DNA from: CAYWMY01 sp046352935
GTDB taxonomy: Bacteria; Pseudomonadota; Gammaproteobacteria; Steroidobacterales; Steroidobacteraceae
Direction: 5' to 3'
DNA: 64,000 nucleotides
Assembly: GCA_046352935.1 (NCBI GenBank)
Contig: JAXMGR010000005.1
Span: 124,001-188,000 of the forward strand
Shown one piece after another: positions 47,396-56,157 of the stretch. How positions within the stretch are numbered: the stretch's first letter is position 1; each line of letters opens with the position of its first letter. A model generated the notes under the pieces. It was not told the DNA's origin. It worked only from the letters and a program-made list of their open reading frames with translations, and searched no databases. A program made the position numbers and the translations under genes.

Positions 47396-47953
47396 TCAGT
47401 TTGCGGCCTGCAGGAATGCAGTGCTCTCGACCAGCGTCCTGAGACTCATGACCGGCCATGCTTCTGTTCCACGCCGGAACGCCCCGGCCAGGTATCGATC
47501 GCAGCGCACGAGGGTCGGAGGCGCATCCTCGCGGAACTCCTGATCCCCGAACCGGCGGAAACCGATCACCTCGTCGACGACCAGCCCCGCGGGAATCTCG
47601 CGATGATTCACCACGAGGACGCGCGTATTCCGTGACGGAACGGTTTCGCCACTGCCGAGATACTGCTTGAGATCGATGATCGGCAGCAGCTGACCCCTGA
47701 GATTTGCGAGGCCGCAGATCCATGGCCGCGCGCCCGGGACACGGGTGATCGGAGCCGGAAGCCCGATGACCTCGCGGGTCTCGTCGCGGGCCACCAGGAA
47801 GGTCTCGCCCGCCATCCGGAATGCCACACCGATCCACTCCTGACCGGTGGCTCCCTCGCGCTGGCCCGCAGCGGCAGCACGCGCCCGCCGCTCGAGCTCG
47901 ATCAACAGCTCGAACGGCCGGTCTCGAAGCTGGCGGAACGCGGCTATCTGCAT
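47396..47953 (-). CDS. pilI: CheW-like adaptor PilI
   Basis: 185 residues from ATG 47953, four bases after the pilH stop; the frame continues 50 codons upstream inside pilH but is not needed. A CheW domain: GVAFRMAGETFLVARDETREVI, RPWICGLANLRGQLLPIIDLKQYL, RVLVVNHREIPAGLVVDEVIGF. The second block is the classic CheW RGN-like loop (GLANLRGQLLPIIDL). The N-terminal 35 residues are a helix (RDRPFELLIELERRARAA) typical of PilI. It couples PilJ to ChpA. Confidence 0.9.
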   Translation of the reverse strand: MQIAAFRQLRDRPFELLIELERRARAAAAGQREGATGQEWIGVAFRMAGETFLVARDETREVIGLPAPITRVPGARPWICGLANLRGQLLPIIDLKQYLGSGETVPSRNTRVLVVNHREIPAGLVVDEVIGFRRFGDQEFREDAPPTLVRCDRYLAGAFRRGTEAWPVMSLRTLVESTAFLQAAN

Positions 47954-47957
47954 CGAC

Positions 47958-48323
47958 TCAACCGGCCAGTGCTGCCTGGGTCTTTTCCAGCAACGTCGTC
48001 GCGGACACCGGCTTGACCAGATAATCGACAGCGCCCTGACGCATGCCCCAGATCCTGTCGGTCTCCTGACTCTTCGACGAAACCATGATGACCGGAATTG
48101 CACGCGTGTCCGGATCGTTGGTCAGTGTCCGTGTGGCCCGGAAGCCGTCGACACCCGGCATGACGATATCCATGAGTATCAGGTCGGGATGCATTTCGTG
48201 CGCCAGCCGAATACCCTCGGCGCCATCATTTGCGACCGCAGTCTGGAAGCCGTGTCGTTCCAGGGCTCGCTGCATCTGGTAGACCTCGGTGGGTGAATCG
48301 TCCACGATCAGAATGAGCGCCAT
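47958..48323 (-). CDS. pilH: Twitching-motility response regulator PilH
   Basis: 121 residues, a single REC domain: LIVDDSPTEVYQMQRALERHG with the acidic pair, LILMDIVMPGVDGFRA with the phospho-Asp (near 52), VIMVSSKSQETDRIWGMRQGA and the conserved Lys in YLVKPVS. PilH is the CheY-like phosphate sink/regulator of the Pil-Chp system that affects PilT-driven retraction. It follows pilG and precedes pilI on the same strand. Confidence 0.92.
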   Translation of the reverse strand: MALILIVDDSPTEVYQMQRALERHGFQTAVANDGAEGIRLAHEMHPDLILMDIVMPGVDGFRATRTLTNDPDTRAIPVIMVSSKSQETDRIWGMRQGAVDYLVKPVSATTLLEKTQAALAG

Positions 48324-48339
48324 TCGGTGTTCTCCAGCG

Positions 48340-48747
48340 TCACCGGCTCACGTGCTGTTCTATTGCCGACAGGAGTTCATCGCGCGTGAACGGCTTGGTG
48401 AGATAGTGCTCCGAGCCGACGATCCGGCCGCGAGCGCGGTCGAAGAGCCCATCCTTCGAGGACAGCATGATGACCGGAATCGACTTGAAAACCTTGTTGT
48501 GCTTGATCAGCGAGCAGGTCTGATAACCATCGAGCCGCGGCATCATGATGTCCACGAACACGACGTCGGGCTGGTGATCCGCGATCTTCGACAGCGCATC
48601 GAATCCGTCGACCGCCGTATAGACCTCACACCCTTCCTTGGCCAGCAGTGTCTCCGCCGTACGGCGAATTGTCTTGCTGTCATCGATGACCAGCACCTTC
48701 AGTCCCTGAAGGCGGGCACCGGAACTCATCGCTGCCGCATTTTCCAT
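48340..48747 (-). CDS. pilG: Twitching-motility response regulator PilG
   Basis: 135 residues from ATG 48747, which follows GGAGG by six bases; the frame extends 19 codons upstream. A single REC domain: VLVIDDSKTIRRTAETLLAKEG, VVFVDIMMPRLDGYQTC with the phospho-Asp, VIMLSSKDGLFDRARGRIVGS, YLTKPFTRDEL. PilG is the CheY-like regulator promoting pilus extension via PilB in P. aeruginosa. First gene of the Pil-Chp operon; it diverges from gshB. Confidence 0.93.
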   Translation of the reverse strand: MENAAAMSSGARLQGLKVLVIDDSKTIRRTAETLLAKEGCEVYTAVDGFDALSKIADHQPDVVFVDIMMPRLDGYQTCSLIKHNKVFKSIPVIMLSSKDGLFDRARGRIVGSEHYLTKPFTRDELLSAIEQHVSR

Positions 48748-49019
48748 CGGTTTCCTCCGGCCCAGGCGCCAGCTCGGGGGTATCGAGAGCCCTGGGAGAG
48801 CCACTAGAACATCAAGTTACCGGAGCCATGGCGTTTTAACATATCAGCCGCAGACTCGCTACGCCGCCACTTCGCAGATCAGCGACTCCACGCGGTACCG
48901 CGCGGCCGCCGGCGACGGGGACGCGGCCGGCGCAGGTGTACTATGTTCGCCCCCCGGCACAGGGCCGACACGCGTCACACAATTCGGCTCAGGCTCAACC
49001 GGGCTCAGGAGAAACTGGC

Positions 49020-50003
49020 ATGGCGGACCGGCCCAGACTCGCCGTTCTGATGGACCCGATCGCCTCGATCAAGCCCAGGAAGGACTCGACGCTCGCCATG
49101 ATGCTCGCGGCCCAGGGTCGTGGCATCGAGGTCTTCTGCTTCGAGCAGCGGCATCTTTGGTGCCGGGACGGCGTCGCCATGGCTACGCTGTTTCCCGTGA
49201 CTGTCAGGGACGATGCATCGTCGTGGTTCACGCTGGGCGCCCCGCTCAGAGCCCCTCTCGCCAGTGTGGATGCCGTGCTGATGCGGAAGGACCCGCCGTT
49301 CGACACCGAGTACATCTACACCACGTACCTGCTGGAGCGGGCCGAATCGGAGGGATGCCTGATCGTCAACCGCCCGCAGGGGCTGCGGGACATGAACGAA
49401 AAGGTATACACCGCATGGTTTCCGCAGTGCTGTGCGGCGACACTCGTCACCCGCGACATGGGGGACATGGCGGCGTTCCTCGCCGAGCACGGACGCATAG
49501 TCTGCAAGCCGTTGTACGGCATGGGGGGACGGTCGATATTCGTGCTGGAACGCGGTGACAAGAACGCGAATGTCGTCTACGAGACTCTGACCGACTACGG
49601 TACCCGATACGCGATCGTGCAACGCTACATTCCTGACATCACATCCACGGGGGACTCCCGCATACTGCTCGTCGACGGGGTTCCGGTGCAGTACGCGCTG
49701 GCCCGGATTCCATCACCCGACGACAATCGCGGAAATCTCGCGGCCGGCGCGCAGGGTGTGGGTCGGGAACTGAACGAACGAGACCGCTGGCTGGCGAGCG
49801 AGATCGGTCCGGCGCTGCGTGAACGTGGCATGCTGTTCGTGGGACTCGATGTGATCGGGGGATATGTGACCGAGATCAACGTCACCAGCCCCACGGGAAT
49901 CCGGGAGCTCGATCGACAGTTCGGTATCGACATCGGCGGTCTGGTAATCGATGCCGTTCTCGCGCGCCTCGCCGCGGCCCGAGCCTCGGCCCGCCGACCG
50001 TAA
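49020..50003 (+). CDS. gshB: Glutathione synthetase
   Basis: 327 residues from ATG 49020 (AGGAGA nine bases before); an upstream frame from 48936 is not supported. ATP-grasp ligase joining gamma-glutamylcysteine and glycine. Motifs: RLAVLMDPIASIKPRKDST, LMRKDPPFDTEYIYTTYLLE, KPLYGMGGRSIF (ATP loop) and FVGLDVIGGYVTEINVTSPTG with metal ligands. Orthologous position to PA0407, next to pilG. tonB follows. Confidence 0.95.
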   Translation: MADRPRLAVLMDPIASIKPRKDSTLAMMLAAQGRGIEVFCFEQRHLWCRDGVAMATLFPVTVRDDASSWFTLGAPLRAPLASVDAVLMRKDPPFDTEYIYTTYLLERAESEGCLIVNRPQGLRDMNEKVYTAWFPQCCAATLVTRDMGDMAAFLAEHGRIVCKPLYGMGGRSIFVLERGDKNANVVYETLTDYGTRYAIVQRYIPDITSTGDSRILLVDGVPVQYALARIPSPDDNRGNLAAGAQGVGRELNERDRWLASEIGPALRERGMLFVGLDVIGGYVTEINVTSPTGIRELDRQFGIDIGGLVIDAVLARLAAARASARRP

Positions 50004-50016
50004 TAATTCTCGACTG

Positions 50017-50922
50017 ATGTCTTCCTCTGACATTCTGCCGCCGGAAACGAGCGTCAGTGATCGCCTCCTGACGACCGCGTTCCTGACTGCCTTGCTTCAT
50101 CTGATCGTGGTGCTCGGCGTGACGTTCCAGGTGGCGGCGCCTCCCGATGCCGGGCGGGTGCCGTCGCTCGACATCATGCTCGTTTCCGACGAGATCCCCG
50201 AATCCCGGACCAACGACGAGGCCCAGTACCTTTCCCAGCGTACACAGCAGGGCGCGGGCAACATGAGCAAGCCCGACATGTCGCGGACGCCGACCCCGGG
50301 AGATGCCCCGGCCGAGCTCGCAGGTGAATCAGAAGGTACCGCGGCCCGCCGGACACCGGCTGGTCCGGCGGGCGGCGAATCAGCCGTGCTCACCGCCGAT
50401 ACACAGCGGGGAGATCTCGTGTTCATGGCCGACGCCATGGAGACCGGAGCAACCCTCCGCAGCAGAGAATCCGTGGTCGGTACCACGACACCATTGCCTT
50501 CGGCACGTACGGACCATGATCTCCGGCTCAAGGGCCCCCGGGCGCGTGAGCTGCTGGTTACACCAAGCACACGAGCCTCGACCGTCGCGGTATATCTCGA
50601 TTCGTGGCGCCGGAAGGTCGAACGAATCGGTACTCTGCATTTCCCTAACGAGGCTCGTCGCCAGCACATGAGCGGCAGTCCGGTGCTGGAAGTCGTACTG
50701 CGATCGGACGGCCGGCTTGCTGAGGTGTGGATACGACGCTCGAGCGGTCACGCGGAGCTCGACCAGGCGGCGATCGGGGTGCTCAAAATGGCGTCGCCCT
50801 TCGACCCTTTTCCGGCGTCCCTGGCCGCCGGACACGATACCCTGCGTTTCGCGTATGAATGGCAGTTCATCGGCGGGGCATCTGCCGGATCCCTCGTGAG
50901 TTCGATGCCGGATACCGACTGA
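50017..50922 (+). CDS. TonB-family energy transducer (TonB3-like)
   Basis: 301 residues from ATG 50017. One N-terminal membrane helix (FLTALLHLIVVLGVTFQV) and a C-terminal TonB domain (LDSWRRKVERIGTLHFPNEAR, SPVLEVVLRSDGRLAEVWIRRSSG, LDQAAIGVLKMASPFDPFP). The linker is Gly/Ala/Ser/Thr-rich and lacks the usual long Pro-Lys/Glu-Pro array, so it may reach less far. In P. aeruginosa the gene at this position, tonB3, affects twitching and pili. It could instead energise BtuB in this window, but that is not shown. It lies between gshB and yqgE. Confidence 0.83.
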   Translation: MSSSDILPPETSVSDRLLTTAFLTALLHLIVVLGVTFQVAAPPDAGRVPSLDIMLVSDEIPESRTNDEAQYLSQRTQQGAGNMSKPDMSRTPTPGDAPAELAGESEGTAARRTPAGPAGGESAVLTADTQRGDLVFMADAMETGATLRSRESVVGTTTPLPSARTDHDLRLKGPRARELLVTPSTRASTVAVYLDSWRRKVERIGTLHFPNEARRQHMSGSPVLEVVLRSDGRLAEVWIRRSSGHAELDQAAIGVLKMASPFDPFPASLAAGHDTLRFAYEWQFIGGASAGSLVSSMPDTD

Positions 50923-50966
50923 AATCAGCTTGTCCGGTCGTCGACCGGACCGGATACTATGTCCGC

Positions 50967-51533
50967 ATGGCTGATGCGAACTATCTGAACGGTCAGTTGC
51001 TGATCGCCATGCCGTCGCTGGCCGACCCGAATTTCTCGCAGACTGTCACCTTGATCTGCGAGCACTCGGAGCATGGTTCGCTCGGCATCGTCATCAACAA
51101 GCCGATGCCGATGCGCATGGGCGAAGTTTTCGAACAGTTGTCGATGGAAGCAGCCCATCCCGCATTGCGGAACCTCCCCGTGCTGCGCGGTGGCCCGGTT
51201 CAGCCGGACCGTGGATTCGTGATCCACGGCCCCGTTGCCCGATCCTGGGAATCCTCCATTGAGGTCAGTGACGACCTCGTCATCACGACATCGCGAGATA
51301 TCCTCCAGGCAATTTCGCGGGGCGAGGGACCGGAACGAATGATCCTTGCCCTCGGCTACGCGGGCTGGGATGCGGGGCAGCTCGAGGCCGAACTGTGCCA
51401 GAACGCCTGGTTGACCGCCCCGTGTGACCAGGTCATCGTGTTCGACGTGCCATTCGAGTCCCGATGGCACGCGGCCGCAAGGGTCCTCGGTGTCGACATG
51501 AGCCGGGTCAGCCCGTTCTCGGGCCGTGCATGA
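50967..51533 (+). CDS. yqgE: YqgE/AlgH family protein
   Basis: 188 residues from ATG 50967; the longer open frame starts inside tonB. The UPF0301 signature is clear: YLNGQLLIAMPSLADPNFSQ, HGSLGIVINKP, LPVLRGGPVQPDRGFVIHG, GYAGWDAGQLEAEL and NAWLTAPCD. The function is unknown; a link to transcriptional control (AlgH) has been proposed elsewhere. It is a reliable partner of ruvX, whose ATG overlaps its stop as ATGA. Confidence 0.92.
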   Translation: MADANYLNGQLLIAMPSLADPNFSQTVTLICEHSEHGSLGIVINKPMPMRMGEVFEQLSMEAAHPALRNLPVLRGGPVQPDRGFVIHGPVARSWESSIEVSDDLVITTSRDILQAISRGEGPERMILALGYAGWDAGQLEAELCQNAWLTAPCDQVIVFDVPFESRWHAAARVLGVDMSRVSPFSGRA

Positions 51534-51982
51534 GCGCGTCGGGCTCTGTAACCGTCCTGGCTTTCGATTTCGGACTCCGGCGCATCGGTGTCGCGATAGG
51601 CAACACCCTGACTACCACAGCGCGACCACTGACCACCCTCGCCGCCCGGAATGGAGTTCCGGACTGGACGCAGATCAGCCGCATCTTCGGTGAGTATCTT
51701 CCCGCGCTGTGCCTGGTCGGTATTCCTTATAATATGGATGGCAGTGAAGGTCCGCTCGGACCGAGGTCGCGAGCATTCGCGACCGAACTCCGGGAGCGCG
51801 TCGGCGGAGAAGTGCAACTGGTGGACGAGAGGCTGTCGTCCCGCGCGGCGGAGGAATCGCTGCGGATTGAACGTGCCAGCGGTGTCCGCACGCGGCGGTT
51901 GCACAAGGGAGACGTCGACCAGATGGCCGCCACGCTTATTCTGATGCAATGGCTGCGGCGACCGGGCACGGGCCACGGCTGA
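51530..51982 (+). CDS. ruvX: Holliday-junction-resolvase-like RuvX/YqgF (pre-16S rRNA nuclease)
   Basis: 150 residues from ATG 51530, overlapping yqgE. RNase H-like fold: AFDFGLRRIGVAIGN with catalytic Asp, VGIPYNMDGSEGP, VQLVDERLSSRAAE with catalytic Glu and KGDVDQMAATLILMQWL with the C-terminal Asp. YqgF proteins process the 5' end of 16S rRNA in E. coli; a recombination role has also been proposed. In Pseudomonas pyrR follows; here pyrB follows directly. Confidence 0.93.
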   Translation: MSASGSVTVLAFDFGLRRIGVAIGNTLTTTARPLTTLAARNGVPDWTQISRIFGEYLPALCLVGIPYNMDGSEGPLGPRSRAFATELRERVGGEVQLVDERLSSRAAEESLRIERASGVRTRRLHKGDVDQMAATLILMQWLRRPGTGHG

Positions 51983-52019
51983 CCGGCAGTCAACCCTCAC
52001 TGCGACCCGGAGTCCGTGG

Positions 52020-52988
52020 TTGACCAGTTTTTCCCAGCTTGATTCACGAGGCGGACTGCAACACCTCGTCTCCATCGACAGCCTGCCTCCCGATCTCGTA
52101 CGCGAGATCCTGGATCGCGCCGAACATTATCTCCGCAGGCCGGGCGAGCCCGCTCCGCATCTCCGTGAACTCGAGGGGGTGACGATCGCGAACATCTTCT
52201 CGGAACCCTCGACACGCACCAGGGCATCGTTCGAGGTCGCCGGCAAGAGACTGGGAGCGGACGTGATCAATCTCGATCTGATGCTGTCTTCCCGCGCAAA
52301 GGGCGAGACGATACTCGACACAGTGCATACGCTCGAAGCGATGCAGGTCGACGTGTTCGTCATCCGCGACGCCCAGGCCGGCGTGCCGCAGTTCGTGGCG
52401 GAGAACGTCCGCGGCCATGTCAGCGTCCTGTCGGCTGGCGAGGCTCACGTTTCGCATCCCACTCAGGGTCTGCTCGATGCGCTCACCATCCGCCAGTTCA
52501 AGGGAGGATTCCGCGACCTCGTCGTTGCGATCGTGGGAGACATACGTCATTCGCGTGTCGCGAGGTCGACGGCCCAGACGCTCGTGGCGCTCGGCGTCGG
52601 CGAGTTGCGGCTCGTTGCCCCCCCGGAACTGATGCCCGATGATGGAGACTTCACGGGAGCACGGCGTGTCGAGTCCCTGGACCGGGGCATAGACCATGCC
52701 GACGTCGTGATGATGTTGAGGATCCAGCGTGAACGGATGACCGATGCGCATCTTCCCGACCCGCAGACATATTTCGACCAGTGGGGCCTGACTCGGGAGC
52801 GGCTGCGCCGTGCCCGCCCGGAGGCGATAGTGATGCACCCGGGACCGATGAATCGCGGGGTCGAAATCGCATCGGACGTCGCGGACGGACCGCAGTCGGT
52901 GATCCGACAGCAGGTCACCAACGGTGTCGCGGTACGCATGGCGGTTCTGTCCCGCGTCGCGGCGGATCGCCGGAAGCGCATTTCATGA
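52020..52988 (+). CDS. pyrB: Aspartate carbamoyltransferase catalytic subunit
   Basis: 322 residues from TTG 52020 (CGGAG upstream), no better start in frame. Makes carbamoyl-aspartate in pyrimidine synthesis. Motifs: FSEPSTRTRASFE (carbamoyl-phosphate loop), SAGEAHVSHPTQGLLDALT, IVGDIRHSRVARS, and MHPGPMNRGVEI. The pattern and lack of a pyrI neighbour indicate the class with an inactive dihydroorotase-like partner or none. Here no pyrC-like gene follows; pyrK overlaps its stop (ATGA). No pyrR is found upstream. Confidence 0.95.
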   Translation: MTSFSQLDSRGGLQHLVSIDSLPPDLVREILDRAEHYLRRPGEPAPHLRELEGVTIANIFSEPSTRTRASFEVAGKRLGADVINLDLMLSSRAKGETILDTVHTLEAMQVDVFVIRDAQAGVPQFVAENVRGHVSVLSAGEAHVSHPTQGLLDALTIRQFKGGFRDLVVAIVGDIRHSRVARSTAQTLVALGVGELRLVAPPELMPDDGDFTGARRVESLDRGIDHADVVMMLRIQRERMTDAHLPDPQTYFDQWGLTRERLRRARPEAIVMHPGPMNRGVEIASDVADGPQSVIRQQVTNGVAVRMAVLSRVAADRRKRIS

Positions 52989-53875
52989 ACCCGTCGCCCC
53001 ACCGCGGCACGATTCCGCTCGAGGACGCCGTGGTCGTATCTCAGGAAGCCTGGGCCGGCGGTCAGCACGTTCTGCGCCTGAGTGCGCCGCGCTGCGCCTC
53101 CATGGCCATGCCTGGTTCGTTCGTGCACGTGACCTGCGGGACCGGAATCCCGATGCGCAGACCACTGTCGATCATGCGCGCCTCCGCGGAGGAGGGAACG
53201 ATCGACATCCTCTACAAGATTGTCGGTCACGGCCTCGCCGCCCTCGCGACCCGCCGCCCTGGTGATGTCATCTCCTGCCTCGGCCCCATTGGTCGAGGAT
53301 TTGCCGCGGACCCAGCGCGGCCCAGATGTCTCCTGATCGGAGGTGGCGTCGGAATTCCGCCAATGATCTTCCTCGCCGAGTCACTGACCGAGGACCGGCA
53401 TGTCGGCTGGCAGCCGCTGGTCTTGATGGGTTCGGAAATTCCGTTCCCGTTCCACCCGCGGCCGTCGGGATTCCTCGTGCCAGGCGTACCGCCCGGTGTC
53501 ATCGCCTCGATGCCGCTGCTGGAATCGCTCGGTGTTCCGAGCAGGCTTGCGAGCCTTGCGGGATTTCCTGGCTGCTACTCCGGGTACGTCACGGAACTCG
53601 CCGCCGAGTGGCTGGGGAACCTCGACGCCAGCGCCATGCGCGAGGTCGCCATACATGCCTGCGGGCCGACACCCATGCTGCGCGCGTGCGCGGAGCTGGC
53701 ACACCGTTTCGGCATACCTTGTCAGGTGTCTCTGGAGGAATACATGGCATGCGGCGTCGGGGGATGTGCGGGCTGCGCCGTTCAGGTCAGCACAACCGAG
53801 GGGCCGGCCATGAAGCGTGTGTGTGTCGACGGCCCCGTGTTTCCGGCCGAAACCGTCTTTCCGCGTACCGCCTGA
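52985..53875 (+). CDS. pyrK: Dihydroorotate dehydrogenase electron-transfer subunit (PyrK-like flavoprotein)
   Basis: 296 residues from ATG 52985, overlapping the pyrB stop. It has FAD-binding RPLSIMRASAEEGTIDILYKIVGHG, the NAD-type loop LIGGGVGIPPMIFLA, IHACGPTPMLRACAELA and a C-terminal 2Fe-2S site EEYMACGVGGCAGCAV plus a later Cys in KRVCVDGPVF. These are the PyrK features; with a type 1B PyrD it passes electrons to NAD+. It also resembles sulfide dehydrogenase SudB/oxidoreductase subunits, but pyrB context favours pyrimidine synthesis. No pyrD1B is in the window. Unusual in gammaproteobacteria, which normally use quinone-linked PyrD. Confidence 0.83.
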   Translation: MNPSPHRGTIPLEDAVVVSQEAWAGGQHVLRLSAPRCASMAMPGSFVHVTCGTGIPMRRPLSIMRASAEEGTIDILYKIVGHGLAALATRRPGDVISCLGPIGRGFAADPARPRCLLIGGGVGIPPMIFLAESLTEDRHVGWQPLVLMGSEIPFPFHPRPSGFLVPGVPPGVIASMPLLESLGVPSRLASLAGFPGCYSGYVTELAAEWLGNLDASAMREVAIHACGPTPMLRACAELAHRFGIPCQVSLEEYMACGVGGCAGCAVQVSTTEGPAMKRVCVDGPVFPAETVFPRTA

Positions 53876-53879
53876 CACT

Positions 53880-55007
53880 TCATCCGAAGTTGATGCGCGC
53901 CTCCAGGTTGGTCCGGGAATCCGCGTTCCGCAGAGCCTCTTCGAGATCGATCATGCCCTGACGGAACAGCGTCAGGAGTGCGTTATCGAAATTCTGGATG
54001 CCGCGCTCGCTGGACTGGCGCATGGCCTCCTTGACGCCGATCACGTCGCCCTTCTTGATGAGCTCCTGCACGTGCGGCGTATTGATCAGCACCTCAACGG
54101 CCGGAACACGCCGTGCGTTTCGCGCCCGCACGAGACGTTGCGACACGATTCCCCGCAGATACTGGGACAGGTCCAGGAATACCTGGTCGTGCTGATCCCG
54201 AGGGAACATGTTGATGATGCGATCCAGCGTCTCCGCAGCGTTGTTGGCATGAAGCGTGGCGATGCACAGATGACCAGTCCCAGCAAGTCCGATGGCCGCG
54301 TCCATGGTCTCTCGATCCCGGATTTCTCCGATCAGGATCACGTCCGGAGCAGCGCGCATCGCACTGCGCAAGGCCCTCGAGTAAGAACGAGTGTCCAGAC
54401 CCACCTCGCGCTGGTTCACGATCGATTTCTTGTTCGTGTGCAGGAACTCGATCGGATCCTCGATGGTAAGGATGTGATCGGACGCATTCTCGTTGCGATG
54501 GTTGATCATCGCCGCGAGAGTCGTCGACTTGCCCGACCCAGCCGCACCGACCATCAGCAGCAGTCCACGCTTGGCCATCGCGAGATCGATCAGGGACTCC
54601 GGGACCCCCAGGCTCGCGAACGACGGCACCTCCGAGCTGATGTAGCGCAGGACGATCGCGGGATATCCACGCTGATAGAACACATTGGCGCGAAACCGCC
54701 CGACTCCGGGTTCCGATATCGCAAAGTCGATCTCCAGCTCTCGGCTGAAATACTCCAGCTGTTCGGCTGTCATCAACCCGAAGGCAATCTGACGCACCGC
54801 TTCAGCAGGAATGACCTGACGATTGACGGGATGGATCACCCCCTCGATCTTGATCTTGATCGGCGAGTTCGACGTGAAGAACAGATCGGAAGCCCGCTTC
54901 TGCGCCATCAGCCGCAAGAGCGCCTTGACGCGGATCCGCTGCTGCCCACCCTCGGTGCGGACCAGCGCCTCGTCCGGATCAGTAGAGTCTGCCGTCATTG
55001 GATTCAT
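53880..55007 (-). CDS. PilT/PilU-family type IV pilus ATPase (second PilU-like)
   Basis: 375 residues from ATG 55007, overlapping the pilU end by 29 bases. Complete retraction-type ATPase: N-terminal domain (LLRLMAQKRASDLFFTSNSPIK), Walker A GAAGSGKST, Asp box TIEDPIEFLH, Walker B APDVILIGEIRDRETMD, His box TGHLCIATLHANNA, and the C-terminal helices (MRQSSERGIQNFDNALLTLF). It resembles PilU more than PilT, and the usual PilT C-terminal AIRNLIRE motif is absent. It is the third gene of pilT-pilU-this; P. aeruginosa has only the first two. It is convergent with pyrK, 4 bases apart. Confidence 0.85.
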   Translation of the reverse strand: MNPMTADSTDPDEALVRTEGGQQRIRVKALLRLMAQKRASDLFFTSNSPIKIKIEGVIHPVNRQVIPAEAVRQIAFGLMTAEQLEYFSRELEIDFAISEPGVGRFRANVFYQRGYPAIVLRYISSEVPSFASLGVPESLIDLAMAKRGLLLMVGAAGSGKSTTLAAMINHRNENASDHILTIEDPIEFLHTNKKSIVNQREVGLDTRSYSRALRSAMRAAPDVILIGEIRDRETMDAAIGLAGTGHLCIATLHANNAAETLDRIINMFPRDQHDQVFLDLSQYLRGIVSQRLVRARNARRVPAVEVLINTPHVQELIKKGDVIGVKEAMRQSSERGIQNFDNALLTLFRQGMIDLEEALRNADSRTNLEARINFG

Positions 55008-56139
55008 CGACAATCCTCAGCGAGCTTGAGGCCTCGGCCTGCACCTTGTCCTCGCGCTTGCTCTCGAGTTTGATCCTGAGACGCAGCTCGTTCTTTGAAT
55101 CCGCGTTCCGCAGTGCCTCTTCGTATGCGATGAGACCACTTTCGTACAGATCGAAAAGCGCCTGATCAAAGGTCTTCATGCCGAGCCGGGTGGATCTAGA
55201 CATCACTTCCTTGATCTTCGCCACCTCTCCCTTGAAGATGAGATCCGAAATCAAAGGCGAATTGATCATGATCTCCATGGCGGCGATGCGCCCGGCGACC
55301 TTCTCCCGCACCACGAGGCGCTGCGAGATCATCGCGCGGATGTTGAGCGACAGGTCCATGAGGACCTGTTCTCGCTTGTCCTCCGGGAAGAAATTGATAA
55401 TGCGGTCCAGAGCCTGATTGGCACTGTTGGCGTGCAGTGTCGCCAGCACGAGGTGACCGGTCTCGGCGAACTGGATGCCGTATTCCATGGTGTCGCGGTC
55501 ACGGATCTCACCGATGAGGATCACGTCCGGAGCCTGACGCAGCGTGTTCTTCAGCGCCGTGTGCCAGCTATCGGTATCAACCCCCACCTCGCGATGCGTG
55601 ACGACGCAGCCACGATGTGGGTGTACGTACTCGACAGGATCCTCGATGGTGACGATGTGCCCTCGTGTCTTCTCGTTGCGGTATCCAACCATGGCCGCCA
55701 GCGAGGTCGATTTTCCGGACCCGGTGGCGCCGACCACGATCACGAGTCCGCGCTTGGACATCACGATGTCCTTGAGCACTGGCGGCAGCTCGAGTTCCTC
55801 GATCGTCGGAATCCTGGAATTGATGGTGCGGATTACGCAGCCTGTGAGTCCCTGCTGGATGAAGGCACTGACGCGGAAGCGGCCTATCCCGGGAGGCGCG
55901 ATCGCGAAGTTCGCTTCCTTGGTGGCATCGAACTCCCGGGTCTGACGATCGTTCATGATCGCGCGCACCAGGATGGCGCTCTGCTCAGCGCTCAAGGGCT
56001 TGTCGGCCTGGGGCCTGATCTCGCCATCGATCTTGATGGCGGGCGGGAAGCTTGCAGTGATGAACAGGTCGGACCCCTTGCGGTCGACCATACGCCGCAG
56101 CAGGTCCTGCATCAACTTGATCGCGTTTTCACGGTCCAT
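54979..56139 (-). CDS. pilU: Type IV pilus retraction ATPase PilU
   Basis: 386 residues. N-terminal RRMVDRKGSDLFITASFPPAIK, Walker A GATGSGKST, Asp box TIEDPVEYVHPHRG, Walker B APDVILIGEIRDRDTM, and His box TGHLVLATLHANSANQ. The HPHRGCVV motif after the Asp box and the C-terminal tail (KNELRLRIKLESKREDKVQAE) match PilU of P. aeruginosa. PilU assists PilT in forceful pilus retraction. It follows pilT by 18 bases. Confidence 0.92.
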   Translation of the reverse strand: MDRENAIKLMQDLLRRMVDRKGSDLFITASFPPAIKIDGEIRPQADKPLSAEQSAILVRAIMNDRQTREFDATKEANFAIAPPGIGRFRVSAFIQQGLTGCVIRTINSRIPTIEELELPPVLKDIVMSKRGLVIVVGATGSGKSTSLAAMVGYRNEKTRGHIVTIEDPVEYVHPHRGCVVTHREVGVDTDSWHTALKNTLRQAPDVILIGEIRDRDTMEYGIQFAETGHLVLATLHANSANQALDRIINFFPEDKREQVLMDLSLNIRAMISQRLVVREKVAGRIAAMEIMINSPLISDLIFKGEVAKIKEVMSRSTRLGMKTFDQALFDLYESGLIAYEEALRNADSKNELRLRIKLESKREDKVQAEASSSLRIVDESNDGRLY

Positions 56140-56157
56140 CGCGGTGCACTCCGGCGA

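Noticed and set aside
53817..55073. 418-residue open frame on the plus strand
   Set aside because: Antisense to the third pilus ATPase, which has complete catalytic motifs.
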